Assembly: GCA_020630675.1 (NCBI GenBank)
Contig: JAHDIR010000001.1
Coordinates: 217,015 to 250,340, forward strand
Direction: 5' to 3'
DNA length: 33,326 bases
Origin: Bdellovibrionales bacterium
GTDB taxonomy: Bacteria > Bdellovibrionota > Bdellovibrionia > Bdellovibrionales > UBA1609
The notes below the pieces were generated by a model. The model had not been told where the DNA came from and ran no database searches. It saw only the letters and a list, made by a program, of their open reading frames with translations. The position numbers and the translations under genes are program-made. Shown here one piece after another: positions 1 through 8,709 of this stretch (positions are counted from its first letter, which is position 1; every line of letters begins with the position of its first letter).

Positions 1-1
1 C

Positions 2-133
2 CTAATTTTCTTCGTTGGTCTCGGTTTTTTCATAAAATTCAGTAACCCTAGTGGTTCAGTTTTGGGTCCTCTTGTGATCTTATTTCAACCATTTTTGTTG
101 CACTGCTTTCACACTCTGCAAATTTATAAGTAA
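2..133 (+). CDS. possible C-terminal end of an upstream membrane protein (partial)
   Basis: Reading frame 2 is open from the left edge to a TAA at 131-133, giving 43 residues rich in Phe, Leu, Val and Ile (for example LIFFVGLGFF at the start and LGPLVILFQPFLLHC later). The composition is that of a membrane segment. An open stretch of this length can occur by chance in AT-rich DNA, so this is only a candidate. It ends about 45 bases before the proposed pyrB promoter, which is a sensible place for an upstream gene to stop. The family cannot be recognised from the fragment. Confidence 0.3.
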   Translation, partial: LIFFVGLGFFIKFSNPSGSVLGPLVILFQPFLLHCFHTLQIYK

Positions 134-178
134 ATTCTTATGTCTAGAAAAGTAATTGGTATTATTTAGTTAAAATAC

Positions 179-207
179 TCGACAACCTCTCATAAGCTCA
201 CTATATT
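179..207 (+). promoter_or_regulatory. candidate promoter of the pyrB operon
   Basis: TCGACA (179-184), a 17-base spacer and TATATT (202-207) resemble a housekeeping sigma factor promoter. The -10 box lies 9 bases before the ATG at 217, so transcription would begin at or within a few bases of the start codon. No Shine-Dalgarno sequence precedes that ATG. Pattern match only. Confidence 0.45.
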
Positions 208-216
208 TTGATCTTA

Positions 217-1137
217 ATGTCATTAATTGGAAGATCCTTAGTTACGTTAAAAAATTGGTCCCAAAAAGAGGTTCAAGAGCTTTTTTTTCTGTCTTCGACC
301 TTTAAAAATAACTCCCATTCTCATATCAGTTCGCCGCCTGGAAAAGTTGTTGCTTTGGCATTTTTTGAGCCCAGTACTCGAACAAAATTAAGTTTTCAAA
401 TGGCTCTAGGTCGCCTTGGTCTAATGTCTTCTGACTTAGGAACTTTAAGTGACTCTAGCATGGTTAAGGGAGAGTCTTTTTCTGAAACCCTTAAAACCAT
501 TGAAGCCATGGAGCCTGACCTGATGGTGCTTCGGACCAACTCGTCCCAAGGCGAAATAGATATTATTAACCAATATTCTCGGCCAGTGATAAGTGCAGGC
601 TGTGGACCTTTGGGGCATCCCACCCAAGCCTTGGCGGATGCCTTTACTATTCGTGAATCTTATAATCTCCAAAATTTTAAAATTCTTTTTGTTGGTGATA
701 TAAACCACTCCCGAGTGGTTAGGTCTAATATAAACTTATTGAGTTTGTTTCCAAATGTGGAATTTGGTTTTTGTGGACCAAAAGAGTTTTTACCACCTTC
801 GGATCAATTTCCTCATTCAAAAAATTTTAGTCATCTAGAAGAGGCTTTATCCTGGGCTGATATTTGTATGGGGTTACGAGTTCAGCTTGAACGTCATGCC
901 TCTGCTAGTTTTTCGCCCGAAGACTATAAGAAAAATTATCGTTTAACTGCTGATAAATTAAATAAGCATTTTAAAAAAGAAGGTTTAATCTTGCACCCTG
1001 GTCCACATATACCTGAGGTTGATTTCGATCCGCAAATTTTCAATGACCCAAGATGTGTTGTTCGAAAGCAAGTAACCAATGGAGTTTTTGTGAGGATGTC
1101 AATAATGGCATCTTTTTTAGGTTTGGTAAAAAGGTGA
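217..1137 (+). CDS. pyrB: aspartate carbamoyltransferase catalytic chain
   Basis: Transfers the carbamoyl group from carbamoyl phosphate to aspartate, the committed step of pyrimidine synthesis, in the cytoplasm. From the ATG at 217 the protein has 306 residues, a normal length. Visible active-site motifs are STRT (53-56) for carbamoyl phosphate, the loop lysine in MVKGES (Lys84), GHPTQ with His134, the RVQLER motif that binds aspartate, and HPGP near the C-terminus. A TTG nine bases upstream (208) is in frame but would lie inside or before the predicted transcription start, so ATG 217 is preferred. carA begins 4 bases after the stop, making a pathway operon in which CarAB supplies the substrate for PyrB. 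No regulatory chain gene (pyrI) is seen. Confidence 0.95.
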   Translation: MSLIGRSLVTLKNWSQKEVQELFFLSSTFKNNSHSHISSPPGKVVALAFFEPSTRTKLSFQMALGRLGLMSSDLGTLSDSSMVKGESFSETLKTIEAMEPDLMVLRTNSSQGEIDIINQYSRPVISAGCGPLGHPTQALADAFTIRESYNLQNFKILFVGDINHSRVVRSNINLLSLFPNVEFGFCGPKEFLPPSDQFPHSKNFSHLEEALSWADICMGLRVQLERHASASFSPEDYKKNYRLTADKLNKHFKKEGLILHPGPHIPEVDFDPQIFNDPRCVVRKQVTNGVFVRMSIMASFLGLVKR

Positions 1138-1141
1138 TGTT

Positions 1142-2215
1142 ATGAGTTGGGGTAGTTTAGTTTTAGAAAGTGGAAAAGTTTTTCAAGGCCAGTTCATGGG
1201 CCAAAAAGAAAGCGTTGGTGAGGTTGTTTTCAATACCTCTCATAGTGGTTATGAAGAAATGGCAACAGACCCTTCTTATTATAATCAAATTTTAGTGATG
1301 ACCGCTCCTATGCAAGGAAACTACGGAGAGTCGAATGAAGTTTGGGAGTCTGAAAACATTTGGATCAAAGGTTTTGTGTGTTTGGAAATTCAGCAATCGA
1401 CTAGGGAAAGCTCTTGGCAGCAAAAATTAAATGCAAATGGTTGTCCTGTTTTCCATGAAGTAGATACAAGAAAATTGGTTTTACATTTGCGCGAACAAGG
1501 CACTGTTTGGGGAGCTTTGGTTAACGGTGTGGATGAGGCATCCATTGCTCGAGGGCAAGAAATGATCGCGCAAAATAAGGCTAGCTCCTCTCAGGATTGG
1601 ACACAAAAAGTTTGTACCTCTGAACCTTATACTCTTGAAGGCAAAGATAAATTAGGCCCTAAAGTAGCTATGATTGACTTTGGATGCAAAAAAAATATTT
1701 TACGTGAACTACAAAAGCGTAGTCGCGAAATTAAAGTATTTCCTTCAACGGTTGCCGCAAGTGAGATTTTACAGTGGGATCCTAATGCTGTATTTTTAAG
1801 TAATGGCCCTGGAGACCCCTCTTTTGTTGACCAGGGAACCGAAACGGTAAAAGAGCTCTTAGGTAAAAAATATATTTTTGGAATTTGCATGGGGCACCAG
1901 GTTTTAGCTCGAGCTTTAGGCGGAAGAACCTACAAACTCAAGTTTGGTCACAGGGGAAGTAATCACCCCATTCGTGATTCGATTACAAATACAATTTATA
2001 TGTCGGCACAAAATCATGGCTATGCTGTCGATGAAAAGTCAATGCCTTCCGACATAGAAGTGACCCACTTAAATTTAAATGACAATGTGGTTTCAGGTAT
2101 TAAATGTGAGCGTTTGTCTTGTGCGAGTGTTCAATTTCACCCAGAAAGTCATCCGGGGCCTCATGATGCTGCCAAAATTTTTGAACACTTCGCTCAACAG
2201 GCTCGGCAATGTTAG
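1142..2215 (+). CDS. carA: carbamoyl-phosphate synthase small (glutaminase) subunit
   Basis: Hydrolyses glutamine and channels ammonia to CarB. The N-terminal small-subunit domain has the usual NTSHSGYEEMATDPSY stretch. The C-terminal class I amidotransferase domain shows SNGPGDP, the nucleophile Cys249 in GICMGHQ, and the His333/Glu335 pair in SVQFHPESH. At 357 residues it is slightly shorter than the Escherichia coli subunit. ATG 1142 follows the pyrB stop by 4 bases, with the AGGTGA that contains that stop acting as ribosome binding site. Its last 7 bases overlap the start of the next gene, so the two are probably translationally coupled. Confidence 0.95.
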   Translation: MSWGSLVLESGKVFQGQFMGQKESVGEVVFNTSHSGYEEMATDPSYYNQILVMTAPMQGNYGESNEVWESENIWIKGFVCLEIQQSTRESSWQQKLNANGCPVFHEVDTRKLVLHLREQGTVWGALVNGVDEASIARGQEMIAQNKASSSQDWTQKVCTSEPYTLEGKDKLGPKVAMIDFGCKKNILRELQKRSREIKVFPSTVAASEILQWDPNAVFLSNGPGDPSFVDQGTETVKELLGKKYIFGICMGHQVLARALGGRTYKLKFGHRGSNHPIRDSITNTIYMSAQNHGYAVDEKSMPSDIEVTHLNLNDNVVSGIKCERLSCASVQFHPESHPGPHDAAKIFEHFAQQARQC

Positions 2216-2868
2216 AAAGTTTTTACGAAAAAATAATGAGTGTTTATGCTGAAGGTAAGCACAGAATTGAATTGCACAAAGCAAGATCTCAATTTTTTGA
2301 ATGGGCCGGACAATTCGATGAATCGTCCTACGACTTTGAAGTCAAAATGTCTTTATTTATGGATTGGTATTTAATAGATCGCCCCTTTGCCAATGGTAAA
2401 CCTCCTATTGATTGGGTGGATGAAGACCAAGCTTCTTTTAACGAAGAAGAGCGAAAAATTGCTGCCGCATTAAAAAACTCTCAACACGGCCTTTACGAAG
2501 CCGTTAAAGTAAAAAAAGAAAGTTTACTTATTAAAGATTTAATTTCTTCGCAAAAATATTTAATTTCTAATGTGAGAATATTAAGTGCTTTTAATAAAGA
2601 GCAATTTTTTGAAGCAAGAGTCGTTGAGCTTGATGAAAAACTTATTTTTTCCGAATCCTTTTGCTTTCATCCTCCGCAGGCAAGTAAATATATTTTAAAA
2701 GAAATTAAAAGTTTTAAAAAGAAGTTTAAAAAATCCTCTGAAGATGAGGCTGAAGAAGAGAAGAAAAAAATATTAAATAAGTTGTTTAGAATGAAACATA
2801 AATCAGAGCAGTATAAGCATTTGAAAATTGAAGATGTTTATTGTGAAGACTCTAAAGTGAAAGTGTAA
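2209..2868 (+). CDS. unidentified cytoplasmic protein embedded between carA and carB
   Basis: A 219-residue protein with no signal peptide or membrane segment. The N-terminal half is aromatic and acidic, with FFEWAG and [12 protein letters not shown], a pattern I associate loosely with uncharacterised proteins of myxobacteria and relatives but cannot name. The middle has alternating short hydrophobic stretches that look like beta strands ([19 protein letters not shown]). Residues about 165-205 are strongly charged ([18 protein letters not shown]) and probably form a helix or coiled coil. The ATG lies within the last codons of carA (7-base overlap), and carB starts 2 bases after its stop, so the gene is locked into the car operon. 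Function is unknown. A role tied to CarAB or pyrimidine metabolism is inferred only from position. Confidence 0.85.
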   Translation: MLESFYEKIMSVYAEGKHRIELHKARSQFFEWAGQFDESSYDFEVKMSLFMDWYLIDRPFANGKPPIDWVDEDQASFNEEERKIAAALKNSQHGLYEAVKVKKESLLIKDLISSQKYLISNVRILSAFNKEQFFEARVVELDEKLIFSESFCFHPPQASKYILKEIKSFKKKFKKSSEDEAEEEKKKILNKLFRMKHKSEQYKHLKIEDVYCEDSKVKV

Positions 2869-2870
2869 AT

Positions 2871-5800
2871 ATGGGTAAAAGAAAAGATTTAAAAAAAGTG
2901 GTTTTGTTAGGTAGTGGTCCAATAAATATTGGCCAAGCTTGTGAGTTTGATTACTCTGGAACCCAAGCTTGTAAGGCTTTAATGGCCGAAGGGTTAGAGG
3001 TGATTTTAATTAACTCTAATCCTGCGACGATAATGACCGATGTAGAAGTGGCGACTCGAGTTTACGTTGAACCCCTTAAAATCCCTTTTGTTAAAAAAAT
3101 TCTAGAAAAAGAAAAACCTGATGCCTTGATTCCTACTCTTGGTGGGCAGACAGCCTTAAATTTAGCTCTTGATTTAGAAAAAGAGGGAATACTTAAGGAA
3201 CTAAATATCGAGCTCTTAGGGGCCAAAGTTAAAACAATTGAAGCGGCCGAAGATAGAGCAAAATTTAGTAAAGTTTTAGATGATGTCGGTGCCAAGTATC
3301 CTAAAAGTATTATGGTTAAAACTTTTGAGCAAGGTTTGTCCGCTGCTGAAGAGCTAGGCTTTCCAATTATACTTCGACCCAACTACACTCTAGGTGGTGG
3401 TGGAGGTGGTGTTGCCTATTCCATGGAAGAGTACAAGGTTCGTTTAGCGACGGCTTTACATGAAAGTCCAACCTCTGAAGTTTTAGTCGATGAAAGTATT
3501 TTAGGATGGAAAGAGTATGAACTAGAGGTGATTCGCGATAAAGATGGAACTTTTGTGGTCATTTGTTCTATTGAAAATATTGATGCCTGCGGTGTACACA
3601 CCGGAGATAGTATCACCGTAGCTCCTCAGCAAACTTTGTCTGATAGAGAGTATCAAGACATGCGTGATGAAGCTCAAAAAATTATCAATGCCGTAGGCGT
3701 TGAAACAGGGGGGGCCAACGTTCAGTTTGCCGTTGACCCTAAAACAAAAGAGCGTGTTGTGATTGAAATGAACCCACGAGTGAGTCGTTCTTCGGCTTTG
3801 GCAAGTAAGGCCACAGGTTTTCCAATTGCAAAAATTGCGGCCTTATTGGCCATAGGTTATACGCTAGATGAACTAAAAAATGATATTACAGGAACAACAC
3901 TGTCATGTTATGAGCCTGCTCTTGATTATGTCGTCACTAAAGTTCCTAAGTTTTCATTTGAGAAGTTTCCTGGAGCTAAAGATGTTCTGAGTACGCAAAT
4001 GAAAAGTATTGGAGAGGTCATGGGCATAGGAAGGACTTTTAAAGAGTCTTTTCAAAAGTGTTTCTTGGGCCTTGAAAATGGTGACTCCTTAATGACTCCG
4101 CGGGCTTTAGATGAAAAAAAGATTAGCTATCCCAATAGTGAAAGAATGTATTATCTTTTTCAGGCTCTACGTGAAGGTTACACCGTAGAAAGATTGGCTG
4201 AGATGACGCTCATTAATGAATGGTACTTAGAGCAATTCGAAGACATTGCTCGTATGGAAAACGATTTAAAAACAAATGAACTAAACGCAGAAACTTTAAA
4301 AAAAGCTAAACGTTTAGGCTTTAGTGACTCCTCTATTTCAACGTTAGTTCATCGTTCGGAAATAGAAATTCGTGAACTACGACATAAAAATAATATCCGT
4401 CCTAAATTTTATAAAGTTGATACTTGTGCCGCCGAATTTAAATCAGAAACTCCTTATTTTTATTCAACGTATTGGTCTGAGCCAGACCCTGTACAACAAA
4501 ATCCCGACACTATTTTATTGCTGGGAAGTGGGCCAAACCGTATTGGTCAGGGAATAGAGTTTGACTACAGTTGTGTCAGAAGTGTGAAAGAGTTTCAAAG
4601 GCAAGGCTTTAAAGTCGCTATGCTTAACTCTAACCCTGAAACTGTTTCTACTGACTACGACACCTCTGACTCTTTGTATTTCGAAGCTTTACATGAAGAA
4701 ACTATTTTAGAAATTTTATTTCAATTAAACCCAAAAGGTTTTGTCTCTCAACTAGGTGGTCAAACACCTATTAATATTGCACCTAAACTGATTGAGGCTG
4801 GCTTTAATATGTTAGGCTCTAGTTTAGACTCAATGGATTTAGCTGAAGATCGTGGGCGTTTCATTCAAATATGTAAAGAGTTTGGTTTTAAAATTCCTCG
4901 CTCTGGCATGGCTTCAGGTTTAGAAGTTGCCTTAGAAAATATGAAGCATATTGGTTACCCGGCGATTTGCCGCCCCAGTTATGTTCTTGGTGGTCGACGC
5001 ATGGAAATTGTTGAAGATGAAAAAGAGCTTATTAGTTATTTTCACCGCCATAAAAATTTTATTAGTGAAAAAAGTCCTTGTTTAATGGACCAATTTTTAG
5101 ATCGTGCTCTTGAGGTCGATGTCGATTTGGTGAGAGGACCTGACTGGACAGTCGTGGGTGGAGTGATAGAGCATATTGAAGCTGCTGGAGTTCATAGTGG
5201 TGATAGTATGGGGGTCATACCTCCTCAAAGACTGAAAGAAGAAACTTGTGAGAAACTTCAGAAATTAAGTGTTTCTTTGGCCGAACAGTTAAACATTCTT
5301 GGTTTTTTGAATCTTCAGTTAGCTATCAAAGAAGATCAAATTTATATGATTGAAGCTAATCCAAGAAGCTCACGAAGTGTGCCTTTTATGGCCAAGGCTA
5401 CAGGAGTGCCTTTAGTCAACTTAGGTGTGAAGGCTATGTTAGGTTTAACTAAAGATAAAGTGCAGCCAGAAAAGTACAAGTGGAATAGAGGGCAAAAAAC
5501 GGCTGTCAAAGGCGTGGTTTTTCCTTTTAAAAAATTCTTAGAATCAGATTCCATATTAGGCCCTGAAATGAAATCTACTGGTGAAAGTATGGGGCGCGGA
5601 AGTAATTATTCAGAAGCTCTATTGAAGGCCCTGGTATCTAGTCGCTTCGAACTCCCTCTTAAGGGTGAGGTTTTTCTTTCTTTGAGAGATAAGGATAAAG
5701 AAGAGCTATTGCCCGCCGCCAAAGAATTAGAAAAAATGGGATACTCCTTGTCGGCCACAGGAGGAACAGCTCAGTTTTTATCTGATAACGGTGTAAGTTG

Positions 5801-6056
5801 TTTAAAAATCAAAAAAGTTCACGAAGGCAGACCTAACTGTGTAGATCGAATACAAAGTGGTGAAGTCGCATTTGTTATCAACACAACCTCAGGCAAACAA
5901 TCCGTCGAGGCCAGTTTTGGGATTCGTCAAAGTTGTACAGTTTATTCCGTACCTTGTTTAACGGAAAGTGATGCTGCAAATGCGTTTTTATTGGCCTTAA
6001 AAAAACATAAAGAAGGTGATTTTGAAGTTTATCCCTTGGAGCCAATGGTTAAGTAG
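2871..6056 (+). CDS. carB: carbamoyl-phosphate synthase large subunit
   Basis: Makes carbamoyl phosphate from bicarbonate, ammonia and two ATP. The 1061-residue protein has the standard four parts: carboxyphosphate synthetase half (about 1-400, with [19 protein letters not shown]), oligomerisation region (about 400-550), carbamoyl-phosphate synthetase half (about 550-930, with the repeated [18 protein letters not shown]), and a C-terminal MGS-like allosteric domain (about 935-1061, with [11 protein letters not shown] and VNTTSGKQS-like INTTSGKQS). It is essentially full length compared with E. coli. The ATG is 2 bases after the preceding stop with only a weak ribosome binding site, so translation probably depends on coupling to the gene before it. 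Confidence 0.95.
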   Translation: MGKRKDLKKVVLLGSGPINIGQACEFDYSGTQACKALMAEGLEVILINSNPATIMTDVEVATRVYVEPLKIPFVKKILEKEKPDALIPTLGGQTALNLALDLEKEGILKELNIELLGAKVKTIEAAEDRAKFSKVLDDVGAKYPKSIMVKTFEQGLSAAEELGFPIILRPNYTLGGGGGGVAYSMEEYKVRLATALHESPTSEVLVDESILGWKEYELEVIRDKDGTFVVICSIENIDACGVHTGDSITVAPQQTLSDREYQDMRDEAQKIINAVGVETGGANVQFAVDPKTKERVVIEMNPRVSRSSALASKATGFPIAKIAALLAIGYTLDELKNDITGTTLSCYEPALDYVVTKVPKFSFEKFPGAKDVLSTQMKSIGEVMGIGRTFKESFQKCFLGLENGDSLMTPRALDEKKISYPNSERMYYLFQALREGYTVERLAEMTLINEWYLEQFEDIARMENDLKTNELNAETLKKAKRLGFSDSSISTLVHRSEIEIRELRHKNNIRPKFYKVDTCAAEFKSETPYFYSTYWSEPDPVQQNPDTILLLGSGPNRIGQGIEFDYSCVRSVKEFQRQGFKVAMLNSNPETVSTDYDTSDSLYFEALHEETILEILFQLNPKGFVSQLGGQTPINIAPKLIEAGFNMLGSSLDSMDLAEDRGRFIQICKEFGFKIPRSGMASGLEVALENMKHIGYPAICRPSYVLGGRRMEIVEDEKELISYFHRHKNFISEKSPCLMDQFLDRALEVDVDLVRGPDWTVVGGVIEHIEAAGVHSGDSMGVIPPQRLKEETCEKLQKLSVSLAEQLNILGFLNLQLAIKEDQIYMIEANPRSSRSVPFMAKATGVPLVNLGVKAMLGLTKDKVQPEKYKWNRGQKTAVKGVVFPFKKFLESDSILGPEMKSTGESMGRGSNYSEALLKALVSSRFELPLKGEVFLSLRDKDKEELLPAAKELEKMGYSLSATGGTAQFLSDNGVSCLKIKKVHEGRPNCVDRIQSGEVAFVINTTSGKQSVEASFGIRQSCTVYSVPCLTESDAANAFLLALKKHKEGDFEVYPLEPMVK

Positions 6057-6100
6057 TGAATGAGTTGCCTTGAATGGCTCCTGTAAAAAAATTAATTGAA

Positions 6101-6108
6101 AGGGGGAG
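6101..6108 (+). promoter_or_regulatory. ribosome binding site that fixes the pilH-like start
   Basis: AGGGGGAG sits just before ATG 6111. An in-frame TTG at 6096 would put this site inside the gene, so the ATG is the real start. Confidence 0.7.
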
Positions 6109-6110
6109 CA

Positions 6111-6992
6111 ATGATTTTACAAGTGAATGGTTTGCAAAAGTCCTACCGCACTGGCTTCTTGGGTAAAAAAACTAAAGTTTTGCATGATATGAGTTTTAGT
6201 ATTCGCGAGGGCTCAGTGGTGGGCTTTATCGGAGCCAATGGAGCTGGTAAAACTACAACTATCAAGTCTATTTTAGGTCTGATAAAACCTGATTCCGGTG
6301 AGATAAATTATTTTAATGATCAAAAAATAAGTCCAGACCTTTTCAAAGAAATTGGTTTTTTGCCTGAGCGCCCTAATTTTTATGGTTTTCTAACGGGGCA
6401 AGAGCTTCTGACATATTATGGAAAATTATCAAACAAGTACTCGGCCTCTGATTTAAAAACAAAAGTCATTGAAACACTCAAGCTTGTTCATTTATACGAG
6501 AGTAAAGATAAATTAGTAAAAGCTTACTCTAAAGGTATGATCCAAAGGGTGGGGATAGCTCAGGCTCTTTTGCATGATCCAAGATTTATTATTCTAGATG
6601 AACCTCTGTCAGGTTTAGATCCTGATGGTCGATATCAATTGAGTCAAATCATTCTACAGGCTGCTCGTAACGGCAAAACCATTTTTTTTAGTAGTCATTT
6701 GTTAGATGATACACAAAGGCTTTGCGATCATGTCGTAATTACAAAAAATGGAAGAGTTTCTTATGAAGGCTCTCTTGAGGAGCTTTTAAAGAAATCAAGT
6801 GTTAGCTATTCTGTTTCTTATTTACAAAATGGCAAATTAAAAAATATTGATATTCAAGGGGAGGGCCCATCTCTTAATATGGAGTTGGCTAAAATTATTG
6901 AATCTAAAGGTGTTGTGCAAGAAATACGACGTTTAAGTGGATCTTTAGAGGAAGCCTATGTTGGCTTAATTAAGGAGCAAGAGAGGTTATGA
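6111..6992 (+). CDS. pilH: ABC transporter ATP-binding protein, PilH-like (type IV pilus cluster)
   Basis: Cytoplasmic ATPase of an ABC-2 type transporter, 293 residues. Walker A is GANGAGKT (41-48), the Q-loop region is IGFLPERPNF, the signature is the variant YSKGM (139-143) instead of LSGGQ, Walker B is IILDEP followed by SGLD, and the switch histidine is at about 196 in FFSSHL. All catalytic residues are present. It overlaps its permease by 4 bases (ATGA). The following pilD-pilM-N-O-P-Q order matches the Myxococcus xanthus cluster, where pilH and pilI encode an ABC transporter needed for pilus assembly; the name rests on that synteny. It should not be confused with the chemotaxis-like PilH of Pseudomonas. 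Only 54 bases separate it from carB, so read-through from carB is possible. Confidence 0.75.
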   Translation: MILQVNGLQKSYRTGFLGKKTKVLHDMSFSIREGSVVGFIGANGAGKTTTIKSILGLIKPDSGEINYFNDQKISPDLFKEIGFLPERPNFYGFLTGQELLTYYGKLSNKYSASDLKTKVIETLKLVHLYESKDKLVKAYSKGMIQRVGIAQALLHDPRFIILDEPLSGLDPDGRYQLSQIILQAARNGKTIFFSSHLLDDTQRLCDHVVITKNGRVSYEGSLEELLKKSSVSYSVSYLQNGKLKNIDIQGEGPSLNMELAKIIESKGVVQEIRRLSGSLEEAYVGLIKEQERL

Positions 6993-7756
6993 ACTCCATA
7001 TTTCAAATATCTAAAATTACTTTTCAAGAAGTATTAAGAGATCGCTTGTTGTATGGTCTGCTCGTTGTGTCTTTTGTCATGCTGGGTTTTGCAATAGCTT
7101 TGGCCCAACTCAGTTTTGATGAGCAAGCAAAAATCACCATTGATTTTACTCTTATGGTTTTAAATATTTCTTGTGTCATTATTTCAATTTTTTTAGGTTC
7201 TCAACTTCTCAACCGAGAAATTGAAAACAAAACACTATTAACATTACTTACTCACCCTGTCAGTCGACGTTCTTTTTTAATAGGTAAGATTTTAGGCCTG
7301 CTCTTTGTTATTTTTGTAGTGTTTTTGTTTTTTTGTATACTATTGTTGTTGCAATCTTATTACTTTGAATTTGGAAGTTTTTTTCAGTTAAGCCTATCTA
7401 TGCTGGGAGTTTTGTTAGAGTCATTTATAATGGTCAGTCTAACCATTTTTTTGAGCTGCTTTTTAAAAGTTTATTTGGTTGTGACCGTTTCTGCAGCTAT
7501 CTATCTTGTTGGACACTGGGTAAGTAGCTTAAAAACTATCTCTGAAACTACTGACAATGAGTTGTTGGGGGTGGCTTATTTAGTTTTAAAATTTGCAATC
7601 CCTAATTTAGAGCTAATGAACTGGAAGTCCTACGTTGTAAATAATTTTGATTTAGGAGCATTTTATCTTGGTCAAGTGAGTTTATACAGTTTACTATGGA
7701 CTGGCATGTTTATTTTCTTTTCCGTTCTTATCTTTAGTAAGAGAGATATCACTTAA
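6989..7756 (+). CDS. pilI: ABC-2 type transporter permease, PilI-like
   Basis: 255-residue inner-membrane protein with about six membrane segments (roughly 20-41, 52-73, 98-125, 134-157, 159-178, 231-249). Between segments two and three is NREIENKTLLTLLTHPVSR, the conserved cytoplasmic motif of NosY/ABC-2 permeases. It starts in the ATGA overlap with the ATPase gene and has a GAGAGG ribosome binding site inside that gene. It shares one base (TAATG) with pilD. Partner of the preceding ATPase. By synteny with M. xanthus pilI it may take part in pilus assembly, but the transported substrate is unknown even there. The accessory gene pilG found in M. xanthus is absent from this position. Confidence 0.7.
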   Translation: MNSIFQISKITFQEVLRDRLLYGLLVVSFVMLGFAIALAQLSFDEQAKITIDFTLMVLNISCVIISIFLGSQLLNREIENKTLLTLLTHPVSRRSFLIGKILGLLFVIFVVFLFFCILLLLQSYYFEFGSFFQLSLSMLGVLLESFIMVSLTIFLSCFLKVYLVVTVSAAIYLVGHWVSSLKTISETTDNELLGVAYLVLKFAIPNLELMNWKSYVVNNFDLGAFYLGQVSLYSLLWTGMFIFFSVLIFSKRDIT

Positions 7757-8544
7757 TGTTTACTTCTTTAGATTCATTTTTTCAAATTTGTATTTTTTTA
7801 ATGGGAGCGGTTTGGGGGAGCTTTGCTAATGTTGTCATTTATCGTTACCCTGCCGGTAAAAGTGTTATTAAACCACGGAGTCATTGTTATTCATGTCAAA
7901 AAATGATTCCTTGGTATTTTAATATACCACTGCTGTCTTGGCTAATGCTTCGTGGGCAGTGCTTTTATTGCAAGGCTAAAATTTCTATTCGGTATTTTTT
8001 AGTAGAACTATTGATGGCTACATTTTTTGTTTTAGCCTTTCAAAAGTTCGGATTTACATTTTTCTTTTTTGAGTCCCTTGTTTTTATTTTTGCCTTAATC
8101 ACCGCCAGTATGATCGATTTTGATCACTATATTTTACCCGATATTTTTACATTAAGTGGTATCGTTTTGGGTTTGTTGGGGGCTTTACTAAACCCTGAAA
8201 GAGTTTTTATGCATTCATTAATAGGTATGAGTATAGGTGGAGGCTTTCTATTGTTTGTAGCTTATGCCTATTACTTTTTAAGAAAAGAAGAAGGCATAGG
8301 CGGCGGTGATATCAAATTAATGGCATGGGTGGGGGCTATTTTAGGCCCTTTTTCCATCCCTTTTGTGATGATTGTTTCTTGCACCCTAGGCAGCATCATT
8401 GGCATTGCTTTGATGTTGAAATCAAAAGCGGGTATGCAGCAGGCCATAGCCTTTGGTCCATATATTTCTTTAGCGGCCCTAATTTATTTGATTTGGGGTC
8501 CTGAAATTGTTCAGGCTTATTTGAACTCATTTCCTGCGCTTTAG
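7756..8544 (+). CDS. pilD: type IV prepilin peptidase / N-methyltransferase
   Basis: Cleaves the leader of type IV prepilins and methylates the new N-terminus, in the inner membrane. The 262-residue protein has the N-terminal GSFANVVIYR motif, a zinc-type CxxC pair (Cys44/Cys47 and Cys69/Cys72) marking the methyltransferase domain, and the two aspartates of the GxGD-type aspartic protease: Asp121 in ASMIDFDHYILPD and Asp185 in GIGGGDIKLM. About eight hydrophobic segments are present. Start ATG 7756 overlaps the permease stop by one base. The gene precedes pilM, as in M. xanthus. It is a complete bifunctional enzyme. Confidence 0.92.
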   Translation: MFTSLDSFFQICIFLMGAVWGSFANVVIYRYPAGKSVIKPRSHCYSCQKMIPWYFNIPLLSWLMLRGQCFYCKAKISIRYFLVELLMATFFVLAFQKFGFTFFFFESLVFIFALITASMIDFDHYILPDIFTLSGIVLGLLGALLNPERVFMHSLIGMSIGGGFLLFVAYAYYFLRKEEGIGGGDIKLMAWVGAILGPFSIPFVMIVSCTLGSIIGIALMLKSKAGMQQAIAFGPYISLAALIYLIWGPEIVQAYLNSFPAL

Positions 8545-8603
8545 TCCTATTTTTAACATAAATACTCCTTAAATCATTAGTATAAAGTCTTGTTTTCTAT
8601 GCT

Positions 8604-8626
8604 AAAAGTCGGGCTCATTGACTTTT
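8604..8626 (+). promoter_or_regulatory. 23-base interrupted palindrome over the pilM promoter
   Basis: AAAAGTC (8604-8610), a 9-base loop and GACTTTT (8620-8626) form a perfect 7-base inverted repeat. It covers the -35 box of the predicted pilM promoter, so it could be an operator. It could also be a weak stem-loop terminator for pilD, since the right arm ends in four T, but the T run is short. Confidence 0.4.
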
Positions 8627-8646
8627 GTAGGTGCCAACGAAATAAT
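8618..8646 (+). promoter_or_regulatory. candidate promoter of the pilM-pilQ operon
   Basis: TTGACT (8618-8623), 17 bases, AATAAT (8641-8646). Good match to a housekeeping-type promoter in the 165-base gap between pilD and pilM, leaving a leader of roughly 55-60 bases. It shows that pilM onward is likely expressed separately from the pilH-pilI-pilD group. No -24/-12 type site was seen. Confidence 0.5.
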
Positions 8647-8709
8647 TTAAGGAGCAGACTTTAGTTAAGGGTTTGTTCTTCAGAGATTTTTCATAAATAA
8701 GGGTTTTTC

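Noticed and set aside
4372-4557. Plus-strand open frame inside carB
   Set aside because: Alternative frame of a well-conserved carB region with no independent start signal.
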